Shown here one piece after another: positions 33,662 to 42,451 of a stretch of 64,000 bases of DNA; position 1 is the stretch's first letter; the number at the start of each line of letters is the position of its first letter. The stretch is from assembly GCA_030157785.1 (NCBI GenBank), contig JAOAUC010000078.1, forward strand, positions 46,206 through 110,205. The letters are read 5' to 3'. This DNA is from Zoogloea oleivorans (GTDB lineage Bacteria > Pseudomonadota > Gammaproteobacteria > Burkholderiales > Rhodocyclaceae). Made by a program: the position numbers and the translations under genes. A model generated the notes under the pieces. That model ran no database searches, was not told the DNA's origin, and was given only the letters and a program-made list of their open reading frames with translations.

Positions 33662-35479
33662 TTATTTCGGTGCGTAGCGTACGCCGAAGAACACGTTTGC
33701 ACCGGCCGTCTCGTAACCCCGGGCGGTGACGTATTCCTTGTCGAGCACGTTGTTGGCCCGGGCGAAGACCGACCAGTCACGGTCCGGGCTGTAGCTGCCG
33801 TACAGATTCAGCAAGCTGTAGCCGCCCAGCCGGGTGGTGTTGGCATCGGTGTCGAAACGGCCGCCCGAGGCGTACAGCTCGGTTCTCCACTCCCACTTGC
33901 CGAGCTTCCGGCCGACGCTCAGGGTGCCGAAATTGGCGGCCCGGCGAGCCAGACGGTTGCCGGTGCTCTCGTCCTTCGGGTCCTGGTGGGTGGCGTTGGC
34001 CGCCAGGTTGAAACCGGCGAAGCGGCCGCTGTAGGCCAGGGTCGTGCCGCTCAGGCTGGCGCTGCCGATGTTCACCGGCGAGGTGCGGCCGGACCACGAA
34101 ATCAGATCGGTGATCTTGTTGGAGAACCACACCAGGCTGGCTTCGTGGCTGCCGCTCTCGTAGTGCAGGCCGGCTTCCCGGTTCTTCGAGGACTCCGGCT
34201 TCAGGTTCGGGTTGCCCTCGTAGCCAAAACCATCAAGGGGGTAATACAGATCGTTGAAGGACGGGGCCTTGAAGGCCGTGCCGTAGGACGCGCTGGCGCG
34301 CCAGGCGCGGCTGATCTGGTAGCCATAGGCCAGCGAACCGGTGTTCCGGTCGCCAAACTGGGAGTTGTTGTCCCGGCGCAGCGTGGTTTGGAGGCGGTGG
34401 GCGTCGAGCGAGGCGTTCCAGCCGAAGATGAACGAGTCGATGGTCCTGTCGTTCTGGGTGTAGGTGGACGACGAGTCGATCTGCTGCCGGAGGCGCTCGG
34501 CGGCGAGCAGGAAGCGGCCAACCCGGGTCGTGATGTCGTTCTGCCAGGCAAACTGCTCCTGGATCGTGCGAAAGCGGCTGCTGGCGACGGCGTTCTTGAT
34601 GTCGAAGGATTTGTCGGTGCTTTGCCCGGCGCGCAGGGTGCTGGTCCAGCTCTCGCTGAACGCGTTTTTCAGGTAGAGGCCGTAGTTGAGAACGCTCAGA
34701 TCGTTGCGATAGTTGTTCTTCCGGCCGGTGCCGTCGTAGCGGTTGGAGCCTTCGCTCTGGAACAGGTTGAGGCCGATTTCGTGTCCCTTGGCCAGCTGGT
34801 AGGCGAAGTTGGCGCTGGCGCTGTTGTTCTCGAAGCCGTCCCGGTCCGGGTTGTAGGTGGGGCCGACCCGGCTGGTGAAACCGTCGGTCTTGTTGTGGCT
34901 GGCCTGCAGGCTGTAGTTGAAGGCTCCAGTGCCGCCGGCCACACCGGCGCTCAGGGAACGGGTGCCGTAAGTGCCCATGCCGGCTTCCACGTTGGCACGG
35001 GTCGGGCCTTCACCGCGGCGGGTGAAAATCTGGATGACGCCACCGATGGCGTCGCTGCCGTACAGTGCCGACGCCGGGCCGCGCAGGATTTCGATACGCT
35101 CGATCTGGCTGACCGGCAGGCGCGACCAGGAAAACTGGCCGAGGGAAGCCGAACCGACCCGCATGCCGTCAATGAGCACCACGGTGTGCTTGGCATTGGC
35201 ACCGCCACGCATGTAAACGCTGGAGCTGGCACCGGGGCCGCCGTTGGAGGCGTATTCCAGGCCGGGCTGACGACCGAGGATCTCGGCAACGGTGCTCTGG
35301 CCGGCGTCTTCCAGATCGGCGCGCTCCAGAACCGTGACATCGCTCAGTTGTTCGTTGATGCGGGTCACCTGGCGGGTGGCGGTGACGACCACGGTGGGCT
35401 GTTCGTTGTCGGCGGCCAGCGTGGTGGCAGGGAATGCAGCAGCGACCGCAAGGGCGGCGGCAGAAAGGCGGATGATCAT
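33662..35479 (-). CDS. btuB: TonB-dependent cobalamin receptor
   Basis: 605 residues. Signal peptide (LSAAALAVAAAFPATTLAA), TonB box PTVVVTA, plug domain with VYMRGGANAKHTVVLIDGMR and IEILRGPASALYGSDAIGG, then a 22-strand barrel ending VFFGVRYAPK with the terminal aromatic zone. Takes up B12 across the outer membrane using TonB. Start at 35479 (ATG ATC ATC CGC); the longer in-frame extension is the riboswitch leader. First gene of the riboswitch operon. Confidence 0.93.
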   Translation of the reverse strand: MIIRLSAAALAVAAAFPATTLAADNEQPTVVVTATRQVTRINEQLSDVTVLERADLEDAGQSTVAEILGRQPGLEYASNGGPGASSSVYMRGGANAKHTVVLIDGMRVGSASLGQFSWSRLPVSQIERIEILRGPASALYGSDAIGGVIQIFTRRGEGPTRANVEAGMGTYGTRSLSAGVAGGTGAFNYSLQASHNKTDGFTSRVGPTYNPDRDGFENNSASANFAYQLAKGHEIGLNLFQSEGSNRYDGTGRKNNYRNDLSVLNYGLYLKNAFSESWTSTLRAGQSTDKSFDIKNAVASSRFRTIQEQFAWQNDITTRVGRFLLAAERLRQQIDSSSTYTQNDRTIDSFIFGWNASLDAHRLQTTLRRDNNSQFGDRNTGSLAYGYQISRAWRASASYGTAFKAPSFNDLYYPLDGFGYEGNPNLKPESSKNREAGLHYESGSHEASLVWFSNKITDLISWSGRTSPVNIGSASLSGTTLAYSGRFAGFNLAANATHQDPKDESTGNRLARRAANFGTLSVGRKLGKWEWRTELYASGGRFDTDANTTRLGGYSLLNLYGSYSPDRDWSVFARANNVLDKEYVTARGYETAGANVFFGVRYAPK

Positions 35480-35625
35480 CTTGAGGTTTCTCCCGGACCC
35501 GGTGGCGTCCCCGCCGACCTGGGTGGATTGCGTCTGGACGTGCCGGGAGAGGAGGAGAGAAGGCCAGGAAAACCATGACCACGCTCGTCGCCACCACCCC
35601 GTGGCACTTCCGCTTTGTGTGATCA

Positions 35626-35850
35626 AGGCCGGTATCCGGGCTCACAAGCTGTGCCGGGGCGGCATGAATGCCGGACCGGACGCGATGTATCGCCTTCCCA
35701 GACCCAGAGGCCCAGTGGCTGTGTGACACACCTTGCGCTTGCTTACCGTTGCGGGGGCAGCACAGGCATTACGACTTCCGGAGAGGAAGATCGCGCACCT
35801 GTTTCCCGTTTAACTCCTGGGCTGGAAAGCCCGTGGAGCACCTGGAACAC
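35626..35850 (-). promoter_or_regulatory. Cobalamin (AdoCbl) riboswitch
   Basis: On the minus strand the leader contains the B12 box GCCCCCGCAACGGTAAGC (35741-35758), GCCACTGGG (35711-35719) and the closing segment AGCCCGGATACCGGC (35628-35642), with the expected stem-loops between; its P1-adjacent start lies near 35850. It ends about 146 bp before btuB. When adenosylcobalamin binds, btuB expression and its operon should be turned down. The leader 35480-35625 holds only this expression platform as far as I can see. Confidence 0.9.
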
Positions 35851-35960
35851 GTTTGTCTGCTGCGTATCTACCTGCAGCACAACAGCCTGCGATAATACCA
35901 CCAGAATCAGTCACTTCCTGCAATTAGTTGACGTGCACGGAATACCCACGAGACCCCCTT

Positions 35961-36506
35961 ATGCCTTCTGAATTGATCCTCGGCGGCGCCCGTTCGGGCA
36001 AGAGCCGCCACGCTGAACAACTGGCCGCCGCCAGTGGCCTGCCGGTGCACGTCATCGTCACCGCCGAAGCCCTCGACGCGGAGATGGCAGCACGCATTGC
36101 CCGCCACCAGGCCGACCGCCCCGCCGGATGGGCGGTGCGCGAAGCGCCCAAGCGCCTCGCCGCCGCCCTCGCCGCCGAAGCCGCCCCCGAACGCTGCGTG
36201 GTGGTCGATTGCCTGACCCTGTGGCTGGCCAACCTGCTCGAAGGTGCCGAGAACCTGCCCCCCGCGGCCAGCGCCGATCAGCTCCCCGCCTTTGCCGGCG
36301 AGCGGGCCGCGCTGCTCGCACTGATCCCGACCCTGCCCGGCCGGGTCATCTTCGTCGCCAATGAAGTCGGACTCGGCCTGGTGCCGGAAACCCCGCTGGG
36401 CCGCCTCTTTCGCGACGAGGCAGGGCGCCTCAACCAGGCTGTCGCCGCCCTCTGCGACCAGGTCAGCTTCGTGGCTGCCGGCCTGCCTCTCAAACTGAAG
36501 GGCTGA
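35961..36506 (+). CDS. cobU: Adenosylcobinamide kinase / phosphate guanylyltransferase
   Basis: 181 residues. P-loop GGARSGKSRHAE at the N-terminus, WAVREAPKRL, VVVDCLTLWLANLL and FVANEVGLGLVPETPLGRLFRDEAG are CobU/CobP signatures. Phosphorylates and then guanylylates adenosylcobinamide for nucleotide-loop assembly. Starts at the ATG at 35961; an alternative at 35928 is 11 codons longer. Divergent from btuB, no second riboswitch seen in its leader. Confidence 0.92.
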   Translation: MPSELILGGARSGKSRHAEQLAAASGLPVHVIVTAEALDAEMAARIARHQADRPAGWAVREAPKRLAAALAAEAAPERCVVVDCLTLWLANLLEGAENLPPAASADQLPAFAGERAALLALIPTLPGRVIFVANEVGLGLVPETPLGRLFRDEAGRLNQAVAALCDQVSFVAAGLPLKLKG

Positions 36507-36611
36507 CAGGCGGCACTAATTCACACGCTGCTCATGGCCCCGGTCACTGACGGCTGTAGCTTCCGCAGCGCACCATGGACTCCATAACAACACCAATAGA
36601 GGAGTCACCCC

Positions 36612-36920
36612 ATGAGCACCCAGCGCCTTGCCAGCGACATCGGACAAATCTGCCGCATTGCCCTGCCCGCCTATCCCGGCAGCGGAGCAAGCTGGTACGT
36701 GGACTCGGCCAACGCGCCCGTCCGCATCACCCTCGAAAAAACCGTATCTGAAAGCAGCCCGAGCAAGGCGGGCAGCCAGGTTTTCGCCCTTGTCGGTGAA
36801 GCGCCCGGCGACTACGAACTGCGTTTCGTCCTCAAGCGTGCTTGGGAAAACGAGGTCCGCAACAGCCGCCGGGTCGTCCTGCAGGTTCGTCAGGTGGCCC
36901 GGCGCGGCAGCGCACATTAA
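36612..36920 (+). CDS. Chagasin-like (inhibitor I42) small protein
   Basis: 102 residues, with a GAGGAG ribosome site. No signal peptide. GSGASWYVDS (about residues 23-32), SQVFALVGEAPGDYELRFVL and KRAWENE correspond by eye to the three loops of chagasin-type cysteine-protease inhibitors (NPTTG, GxGG, RPW), but the NPTTG and RPW motifs are only partly kept. Could be a regulator of a cytosolic protease or just the same fold. It interrupts the cobU-cobT run. Confidence 0.5.
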   Translation: MSTQRLASDIGQICRIALPAYPGSGASWYVDSANAPVRITLEKTVSESSPSKAGSQVFALVGEAPGDYELRFVLKRAWENEVRNSRRVVLQVRQVARRGSAH

Positions 36921-36929
36921 GGGTTCACA

Positions 36930-36952
36930 CGTGTCGGCCACCGGCCGACACG
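36930..36952 (+). terminator. Hairpin after the chagasin-like gene
   Basis: CGTGTCGGCC ACC GGCCGACACG, a perfect 10-bp stem with a 3-nt loop, 10 bp after the stop. No T run follows, so termination would be weak or factor-dependent. Confidence 0.45.
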
Positions 36953-37026
36953 CAGGACGGATCGCGGTGGAGCTTGATGTAAACGCCGCGCCGTCCTAGC
37001 ATCCGCGGCCTCGACCCCGCCCGCAG

Positions 37027-38070
37027 ATGCGCTCCATGACCTACGCTATCGCCCGTCCCGACCCGGCCCTCGCCGCTGCGCTCCAGCAGCGCATCGACAC
37101 CAAGACCAAGCCCCTCGGCGCCCTCGGCCGCCTCGAATCACTGGCCAGGCAGATCGGTCTGATCCAGCAAACCCTCACGCCCGAATTGCGCCAGCCGCAC
37201 ATGCTGGTGTTTGCCGGCGACCACGGCGCGGCCAAGGCCGGCGTGTCGGCCTATCCCCAGGACGTGACCTGGCAGATGGTCGAGAACTTCCTCGCCGGCG
37301 GTGCCGCCATCAACGTTTTCGCGCGCCAGATGGGCATGGATCTGTCGGTGGTGGACGCGGGCGTCGCCCATGACTTCGGCACCCGGCCCGGGCTGATCGA
37401 CGCCAAGATCGCCCCCGGCACAGCCAACTATCTCGAAACCCCGGCCATGGACGCCGCCCAGCGCGACGCCGCCATCGCCCGCGGCCGCGAACTGGCCGTC
37501 ACGCTGGCCAGCCAGGGCTGCAACGTCATCGGCTTCGGCGAAATGGGCATCGGCAACACCGCCGCTGCCTCCCTCCTCACCCACTGCCTGACCTGCGCCG
37601 AGCTGGACATCGTCATCGGCCGCGGCACCGGCCTCGACGACGCCGGCCTGGCCCGCAAGCGTGCGCTGCTGTCCCGCGCCGTGAGCCGCGGCGGACGCCC
37701 GTCCGATCCCCTCGCCGCCCTCGCCGAATACGGCGGCTTCGAGATCGCCATGATGGCCGGTGCCATGCTCGGCGCAGCAGAGGCCGGCATGCTGTTGCTC
37801 ATCGACGGCTTCATCGTCACCAGCGCCCTGCTGGTCGCCCACCGCATCGCTCCCGCCATCCTCGACTACTGCGTCTTCGCCCACCGCTCCGACGAAGCCG
37901 GCCACCGGGTCCAGCTCGCCCACCTCAACGTCGAACCGCTGGTCCAGCTCGACCTGCGCCTGGGCGAGGGCACCGGCGCCGCACTGGTCTATCCGCTGGT
38001 GCAGGCAGCGGTGAATTTCCTCAACCAGATGGCCAGTTTCGAGTCGGCCGGCGTGGCCGGCAAGGCGTGA
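37027..38070 (+). CDS. cobT: Nicotinate-nucleotide:dimethylbenzimidazole phosphoribosyltransferase
   Basis: 347 residues. [55 protein letters not shown], and LGEGTGAAL with the catalytic Glu (314 from the ATG at 37027). Makes alpha-ribazole phosphate, the lower-ligand nucleotide of cobalamin. The start may instead be the ATG at 37039. Its stop overlaps the next gene's GTG start. Confidence 0.95.
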   Translation: MRSMTYAIARPDPALAAALQQRIDTKTKPLGALGRLESLARQIGLIQQTLTPELRQPHMLVFAGDHGAAKAGVSAYPQDVTWQMVENFLAGGAAINVFARQMGMDLSVVDAGVAHDFGTRPGLIDAKIAPGTANYLETPAMDAAQRDAAIARGRELAVTLASQGCNVIGFGEMGIGNTAAASLLTHCLTCAELDIVIGRGTGLDDAGLARKRALLSRAVSRGGRPSDPLAALAEYGGFEIAMMAGAMLGAAEAGMLLLIDGFIVTSALLVAHRIAPAILDYCVFAHRSDEAGHRVQLAHLNVEPLVQLDLRLGEGTGAALVYPLVQAAVNFLNQMASFESAGVAGKA

Positions 38071-38861
38071 GCAACGCGCTCACCACCATGATCCGCACCC
38101 AGATCGAGCTGTTCTTCATCGCCCTCGGCTTTTTCACGCGCCTGCCGATACCCGGCTGGGTAGCCTTTTCGCCCGACAAGCTGGGTCAGGCGGCGCGCTT
38201 CCTGCCGCTGGTTGGCTGGTTCGTCGGGCTGATCGGCATGGTGGTGTACTGGCTGGCCGTGCAGGTCCTGCCCATCGATCTGGCACTCGTCCTGTCGATG
38301 GCGGCCACCATCCGCGCCACCGGTGCTTTCCACGAGGACGGCTGGGCCGACACCTGCGACGGGCTCGGCGGTGGCTGGACCAAGGCCCAAGTGCTGGCCA
38401 TCATGAAGGACTCGCGGATCGGCAGCTACGGCGCCATCGGCCTCGTTCTCATGCTGCTGGCCAAATACCTGGCCCTGGTGAATCTCGGCGCCGAGGACGA
38501 CTACCCGGTGCTCGCCGCCCTGCTGGTCGCCCACTCCCTGTCGCGCCTCGCCGCAGTGAGCCTGATGGCGGTGCTCGACTACGCCCGCGCCGATGACAGC
38601 GCCAAGTCGGCCTCCGTCGCCCGTCGCCCGACCAGCGCCGAATTCGGCATGGCCACCCTGGCCGGCATCCTGCCGCTGCTGCTGCTCAGCCCGCTGCAGG
38701 CCTTGAGCGCGCTGGTACTGACCGCCCTCGTCAGCATCTGGGCCATGCGCCTCTTCGCCCGCCGCCTCGGCGGCTACACCGGCGACTGCCTCGGGGCCAC
38801 CCAGCAGGTCGCCGAACTCGCCATCTACCTGGGGATAATCGCCGCATGGAGCTTTACCTGA
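38067..38861 (+). CDS. cobS: Adenosylcobinamide-GDP ribazoletransferase
   Basis: 264 residues, membrane protein with six or so helices and the family motif [15 protein letters not shown] (acidic, Mg-binding) and IGSYGAIGL. Joins AdoCbi-GDP to alpha-ribazole. GTG start at 38067 overlaps the cobT stop; an internal ATG at 38088 is possible. Overlaps cobC by 16 nt. Confidence 0.92.
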   Translation: MSNALTTMIRTQIELFFIALGFFTRLPIPGWVAFSPDKLGQAARFLPLVGWFVGLIGMVVYWLAVQVLPIDLALVLSMAATIRATGAFHEDGWADTCDGLGGGWTKAQVLAIMKDSRIGSYGAIGLVLMLLAKYLALVNLGAEDDYPVLAALLVAHSLSRLAAVSLMAVLDYARADDSAKSASVARRPTSAEFGMATLAGILPLLLLSPLQALSALVLTALVSIWAMRLFARRLGGYTGDCLGATQQVAELAIYLGIIAAWSFT

Positions 38862-39397
38862 TCCGTCATCCCCGGCCCGACGTACGGCCGGGCACCTGCT
38901 ATGGCCAGACCGACCTGGGCCTGGCTGAATCTCCCGTCACCGTTGCCGAGCGCCTGCGCCCGCTGCTCCCGCAGGATTTCGCCCTCTACGCCAGCCCGCT
39001 GGCCCGCGCCCGGCTCCTCGCCGAAGCCCTCGGCACGCCGCAGCTCGACCCGCGCCTGAAAGAGATCCACTTTGGCGAGTGGGAGGGCCGTACTTTCGAC
39101 GACATCGGCAGCGCCATCGACGCGTGGGTCGAGGCGCCCCTCGACTTCGCCCCGCCGGGTGGCGAATCGCCACGCCAGATGGCCGCCCGCGCCCACGATT
39201 TCCTGGCCGAACTGCGGGCCGCCAACCCGGCTCCGGCGGTGGTCATCGTCGCCCACGGCGGGCCGCTGCGGGCACTCGCCGGGCAGCTCCTCGGCCTGCC
39301 GCCGGAACACTGGCTGGGGCTCGACTTTGCCTGCGGCGAAGTGTCCCGGCTCGATCTCCACGAATGGGGCACGGTACTGCGCTGGTTCAACCGCTGA
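38846..39397 (+). CDS. cobC: Alpha-ribazole phosphatase (histidine phosphatase)
   Basis: 183 residues. [13 protein letters not shown] carries the catalytic His in an RHP variant of the RHG motif; second His in [13 protein letters not shown], Glu in [13 protein letters not shown]. Dephosphorylates alpha-ribazole phosphate or cobalamin phosphate. Last gene of the plus-strand cobalamin run and followed by a terminator. Confidence 0.9.
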   Translation: MELYLIRHPRPDVRPGTCYGQTDLGLAESPVTVAERLRPLLPQDFALYASPLARARLLAEALGTPQLDPRLKEIHFGEWEGRTFDDIGSAIDAWVEAPLDFAPPGGESPRQMAARAHDFLAELRAANPAPAVVIVAHGGPLRALAGQLLGLPPEHWLGLDFACGEVSRLDLHEWGTVLRWFNR

Positions 39398-39472
39398 CAG
39401 CGAATCGCCTCAAAGTTCGTTGAATCACCTCCATTGACGCTAAAAACCACAGTCAAACGTTTCAATTTGTAA

Positions 39473-39508
39473 GCAATCGATACGTTTTTGTCGATTGCGT
39501 CGTTTTTT
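39473..39508 (+). terminator. Rho-independent terminator of the cobTSC run
   Basis: GCAATCGA (39473-39480), a 10-nt loop, TCGATTGC (39491-39498), then GTCGTTTTTT. Eight-bp stem followed after 4 nt by a T6 run. Confidence 0.65.
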
Positions 39509-39567
39509 GCATTTTGCCCTTGATGTAAACCGGATACTTGAGTCCGCAGGGAAAAACCCCTGCCGGG

Positions 39568-39584
39568 CGTACACGAAATGTACG
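39568..39584. promoter_or_regulatory. Inverted repeat upstream of the multicopper oxidase
   Basis: CGTACA CGAAA TGTACG, perfect 6-bp arms, 42 bp before the ATG. A regulator operator candidate; another 6-bp inverted repeat GCAGGG AAAAAC CCCTGC lies just upstream at 39546-39563. The responsible regulator is not known. Confidence 0.4.
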
Positions 39585-39625
39585 TAATCGCGCGACACAG
39601 CGCGCCAGACTCAGAGGTTTTCACC

Positions 39626-41491
39626 ATGGCAAGCAGACGAACCGTACTCAAGGCCGGGGCCGCCGGCCTTCTCACATCCCTCGTGTCTCCGTGGAGCTAC
39701 GGCCAGACTGTCGCCACGCTCCTCAGCTCGGCGCGCAGCAGGCAATTCACCAACCTGCTGCCCAACCCCCTCGACCCGGCCAACCTGTTTGCGCCGGACG
39801 CCGCAGGCGGCACCAGCTACACGTTCAAGATCCGCGAATTCAGTGCCTCTCTCGGCCTCGTCGACCCCTCCACCGGCAAGGCCCTGAAAACCACCCTGTG
39901 GGGCTACGGCACCGCCAGCCAGGCCCCGTCCTATCCGGGCCGCACGCTCAACCTGCGGCGCGGCGTGCCCATCACCGTGCGCTACCAGAACGAGTTGATG
40001 AACAGCGCCGGCCCGCTGCCCCACCGCCTGCCGGTAGACAGCACCATCGACTGGGCCAACCCCGGCAACCTCGGCGGCCGCGCCCCGGTGCCGCTGGTAG
40101 CCCACCGCCACGGCGGCGACCAGGTCACCAACAGCGACGGTCTGCCCGAGGCCTGGGCCACCCCGGACATCAATCAGGACGGCATGCCCGACTACCGGGG
40201 CCGCCTGTTCAGCACCACCTACACCTTCGACAACAGCCAGGAAGCCGGCCACCTGTGGTACCACGACCACGCCCTCGGCGTGACCCGCCTCAACGTGTAC
40301 ATGGGCCTGGCCGGCAACTACTTCATCCGCGACACCAACGAGGATTACCTGGTCAAGACCGGTCAACTGCCGGCCTATCCGTATGAAGTACCGCTGTGCA
40401 TCCAGGATCGGCAGTTCACTGCCAAGGGCCAGCTCAACTTCCCGGCCACCGATCCAGCCAACCCGCAAGCCCCCACGCCGACCCACCTGCCCGAGTTCTT
40501 CGGCGACCTGATTGTCGTCAATGGCACACCGTGGCCGCGCCTCGACTGCGAACCGCGCATGTACCGCCTGCGCCTGCTCAATGGCTCCGACTCGCGGGTC
40601 TACACCCTCAGCTTCAATCTCGAGAAATTCCCCAACAACCGCCTGACCTTCTGGCAGATCGGCACCGACCTGGGCCTGATGAACAGCCCGGTGGGGCTCA
40701 CCTCCCTGACCCTCGCCCCCGGCGAGCGGGCCGACGTGCTGGTGGATTTCTCCAAGGTCATCTGGTGGTGGCACGGCAAGGTCATCGTCAGGAACAGCGC
40801 CAACACGCCCTTCCCCAATGGCCTGCCGCCCAGCGCCGGCACCACCGACCGGGTGATGGCCTTCAGCGTGACCAAGCCGATGGGCTTCTTCGGCCTGAGC
40901 CTGTCCTTCCTGACCGGGGCCAACGTGCCCGGCAACCTGCGCCCGGTGCATGGCGCCCTGCCGGTGCCTAGCACAAGCAACGTCAAGATCCGCAAGCTGA
41001 TGCTCTTTGAAGGCACCGACGCCTACGGCCGCCTGCAGACGATGCTCGGCACGGTCAATCCGGCCCGTGGCAACCCCGCCGGCCCCGGCTTCGGCTCCTT
41101 CCTGTACTCCGACCCGGTCACCGAGAACATCGCCGTCGGCAGCACCGAGATCTGGGAGCTCCACAACACCACCGTCGATGCGCACCCCATCCACCTGCAC
41201 CTGGTGGACTTCCGCATCCTCGACCGGCAGGGCTTTACCGGCACCCTGGTTCCCAAACCCATGGGGCCGGGCGGCGTGGCCACCGGCGGCTACCTCACCA
41301 ACATCGTTCTCAACGGCGCACGCACCGCCGCGCTGCCCAACGAACAGGGGCGCAAGGACACCGTGCTGGCCTACCCCGGGCAGGTGACACGCATCATCGC
41401 CACCTTCAACCGGCCGGGCGAATACGTGTGGCACTGCCACATCCTGTCCCACGAAGACCATGAAATGATGCGGCGCTTCGTGGTGGCGTAA
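39626..41491 (+). CDS. Tat-exported CotA-like multicopper oxidase
   Basis: 621 residues. Tat signal SRRTVLKAGAAG. Copper ligands are complete: HRHGG (His160 on), HLWYHDHALG, DAHPIHLHLVDF, and WHCHILSHEDHEMM with the type-1 Cys604 and Met axial ligand. The spacing and the DGLPEAW and LNVYMGLAG motifs follow CotA/bilirubin-oxidase-like laccases rather than CopA. Likely oxidises phenols, bilirubin-like or metal substrates with reduction of O2 to water in the periplasm; substrate not determined. Start at 39626 fits the Tat motif. Confidence 0.9.
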   Translation: MASRRTVLKAGAAGLLTSLVSPWSYGQTVATLLSSARSRQFTNLLPNPLDPANLFAPDAAGGTSYTFKIREFSASLGLVDPSTGKALKTTLWGYGTASQAPSYPGRTLNLRRGVPITVRYQNELMNSAGPLPHRLPVDSTIDWANPGNLGGRAPVPLVAHRHGGDQVTNSDGLPEAWATPDINQDGMPDYRGRLFSTTYTFDNSQEAGHLWYHDHALGVTRLNVYMGLAGNYFIRDTNEDYLVKTGQLPAYPYEVPLCIQDRQFTAKGQLNFPATDPANPQAPTPTHLPEFFGDLIVVNGTPWPRLDCEPRMYRLRLLNGSDSRVYTLSFNLEKFPNNRLTFWQIGTDLGLMNSPVGLTSLTLAPGERADVLVDFSKVIWWWHGKVIVRNSANTPFPNGLPPSAGTTDRVMAFSVTKPMGFFGLSLSFLTGANVPGNLRPVHGALPVPSTSNVKIRKLMLFEGTDAYGRLQTMLGTVNPARGNPAGPGFGSFLYSDPVTENIAVGSTEIWELHNTTVDAHPIHLHLVDFRILDRQGFTGTLVPKPMGPGGVATGGYLTNIVLNGARTAALPNEQGRKDTVLAYPGQVTRIIATFNRPGEYVWHCHILSHEDHEMMRRFVVA

Positions 41492-41499
41492 AAGGATCA

Positions 41500-41548
41500 A
41501 CGCGGACTCGGGCAAGCTCCGGCCTCCCCGGGCAGCCCGAGTCCGCGT
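41500..41548 (+). terminator. Long hairpin after the multicopper oxidase
   Basis: ACGCGGACTCGGGC (41500-41513) is the exact reverse complement of GCCCGAGTCCGCGT (41535-41548), a 14-bp stem with a 21-nt loop, 8 bp past the stop. No T run follows; probably a terminator or mRNA-stabilising stem. Confidence 0.55.
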
Positions 41549-41617
41549 GCCAATTGACGACGCACCTTCCGTGCACGTCATATACTCGGGTTCTCATCCT
41601 TTTACCCGAGCCGCCCC

Positions 41618-42451
41618 ATGGACCACTTCCTCACCGACGATGGCGAAAAGATCCACCTGAAGATTTCCGGTGACGGCCCGCCACTGGTGCTGCTGCACGG
41701 CTGGACCTCCACCCACCGGGACTGGAACCCCTTCCTGGAAGCCTTCGAGGCCAAACACCGGGTTTTCCGCTGGGATGCCCGTGGCCACGGCGGACACACG
41801 CTGAAGTCGGCCACCGTGCCCACCGTCGAACGCATGGCCCGCGACCTGCAGAACCTGCTCGATCACTACGGGCTGGAGCAGGCCGCTGTTGCCGGCCACT
41901 CGATGGGCGCCCTGACGTTGTGGCAATACCTGCGGGATTTCGGCAGCGCACGCCTGTCGCGCCTCGTCTTCATCGACCAGTCGCCCAAGCTGCTCACCGA
42001 CGACAGCTGGAAGAGCGGCATCTATGGCGATTTCGACCACCGCCGCAACGCGGCCTTCGTCGACGAACTGGAACAGGATTTCGCCGAAACCGTGCTGCGT
42101 CTGGCCGCCTTTGGCCACAACGAGCGCTCGCGGGCCAAGTACCTGGAAAACGGCTCCGGCATCGAGACCGCCCGCCAGCGCCTGCGCGCCCTCAACCCGC
42201 GCCCGCTGATCGATTGCTGGACCAGCCTGACCGCCGCCGACTACCGGGACGTGCTGGCCGGCATCAACATCCCGGCCCTGCTGGTGTATGGCGGAGCGAG
42301 CAACTTCTACTCGACCGGCACCGCCGAATACGTGCGCGACAGCATTCCCGACGCCCTGCTGCGCATCTACGAAGGCGTGGACCACGCGCCCCATTTGTGG
42401 GAGCGCGAACGCTTCGTGAAGGACGTGCTGGATTTCATCGCGGCCCCCTGA
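41618..42451 (+). CDS. Alpha/beta hydrolase
   Basis: 277 residues. Oxyanion strand PLVLLHGWTSTHRDW, nucleophile elbow VAGHSMGAL (about residue 93), and a His near the end in GVDHAPHLWERE. Resembles haloalkane/ester/C-C hydrolases generally; substrate unknown. Another hairpin, CTCGGGT..ACCCGAG (41585-41591 and 41604-41610), ends 7 nt before the ATG. It converges on the cytochrome gene with no gap. Confidence 0.85.
   Translation: MDHFLTDDGEKIHLKISGDGPPLVLLHGWTSTHRDWNPFLEAFEAKHRVFRWDARGHGGHTLKSATVPTVERMARDLQNLLDHYGLEQAAVAGHSMGALTLWQYLRDFGSARLSRLVFIDQSPKLLTDDSWKSGIYGDFDHRRNAAFVDELEQDFAETVLRLAAFGHNERSRAKYLENGSGIETARQRLRALNPRPLIDCWTSLTAADYRDVLAGINIPALLVYGGASNFYSTGTAEYVRDSIPDALLRIYEGVDHAPHLWERERFVKDVLDFIAAP

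Noticed and set aside
33188..35578. A long open frame on the plus strand (796 codons) opposite btuB and btuC
   Set aside because: Lies antisense to btuB and btuC, whose signatures are clear; composition (Ala/Gly/Val/Gln-rich) fits a GC-driven shadow.
35480..35625. N-terminal extension of btuB through the riboswitch leader
   Set aside because: The signal peptide starts at the 35479 ATG and the extension is regulatory RNA sequence.
39611..41581. A 656-codon minus-strand frame opposite the multicopper oxidase
   Set aside because: The plus-strand copper-binding motifs and Tat signal are unambiguous.
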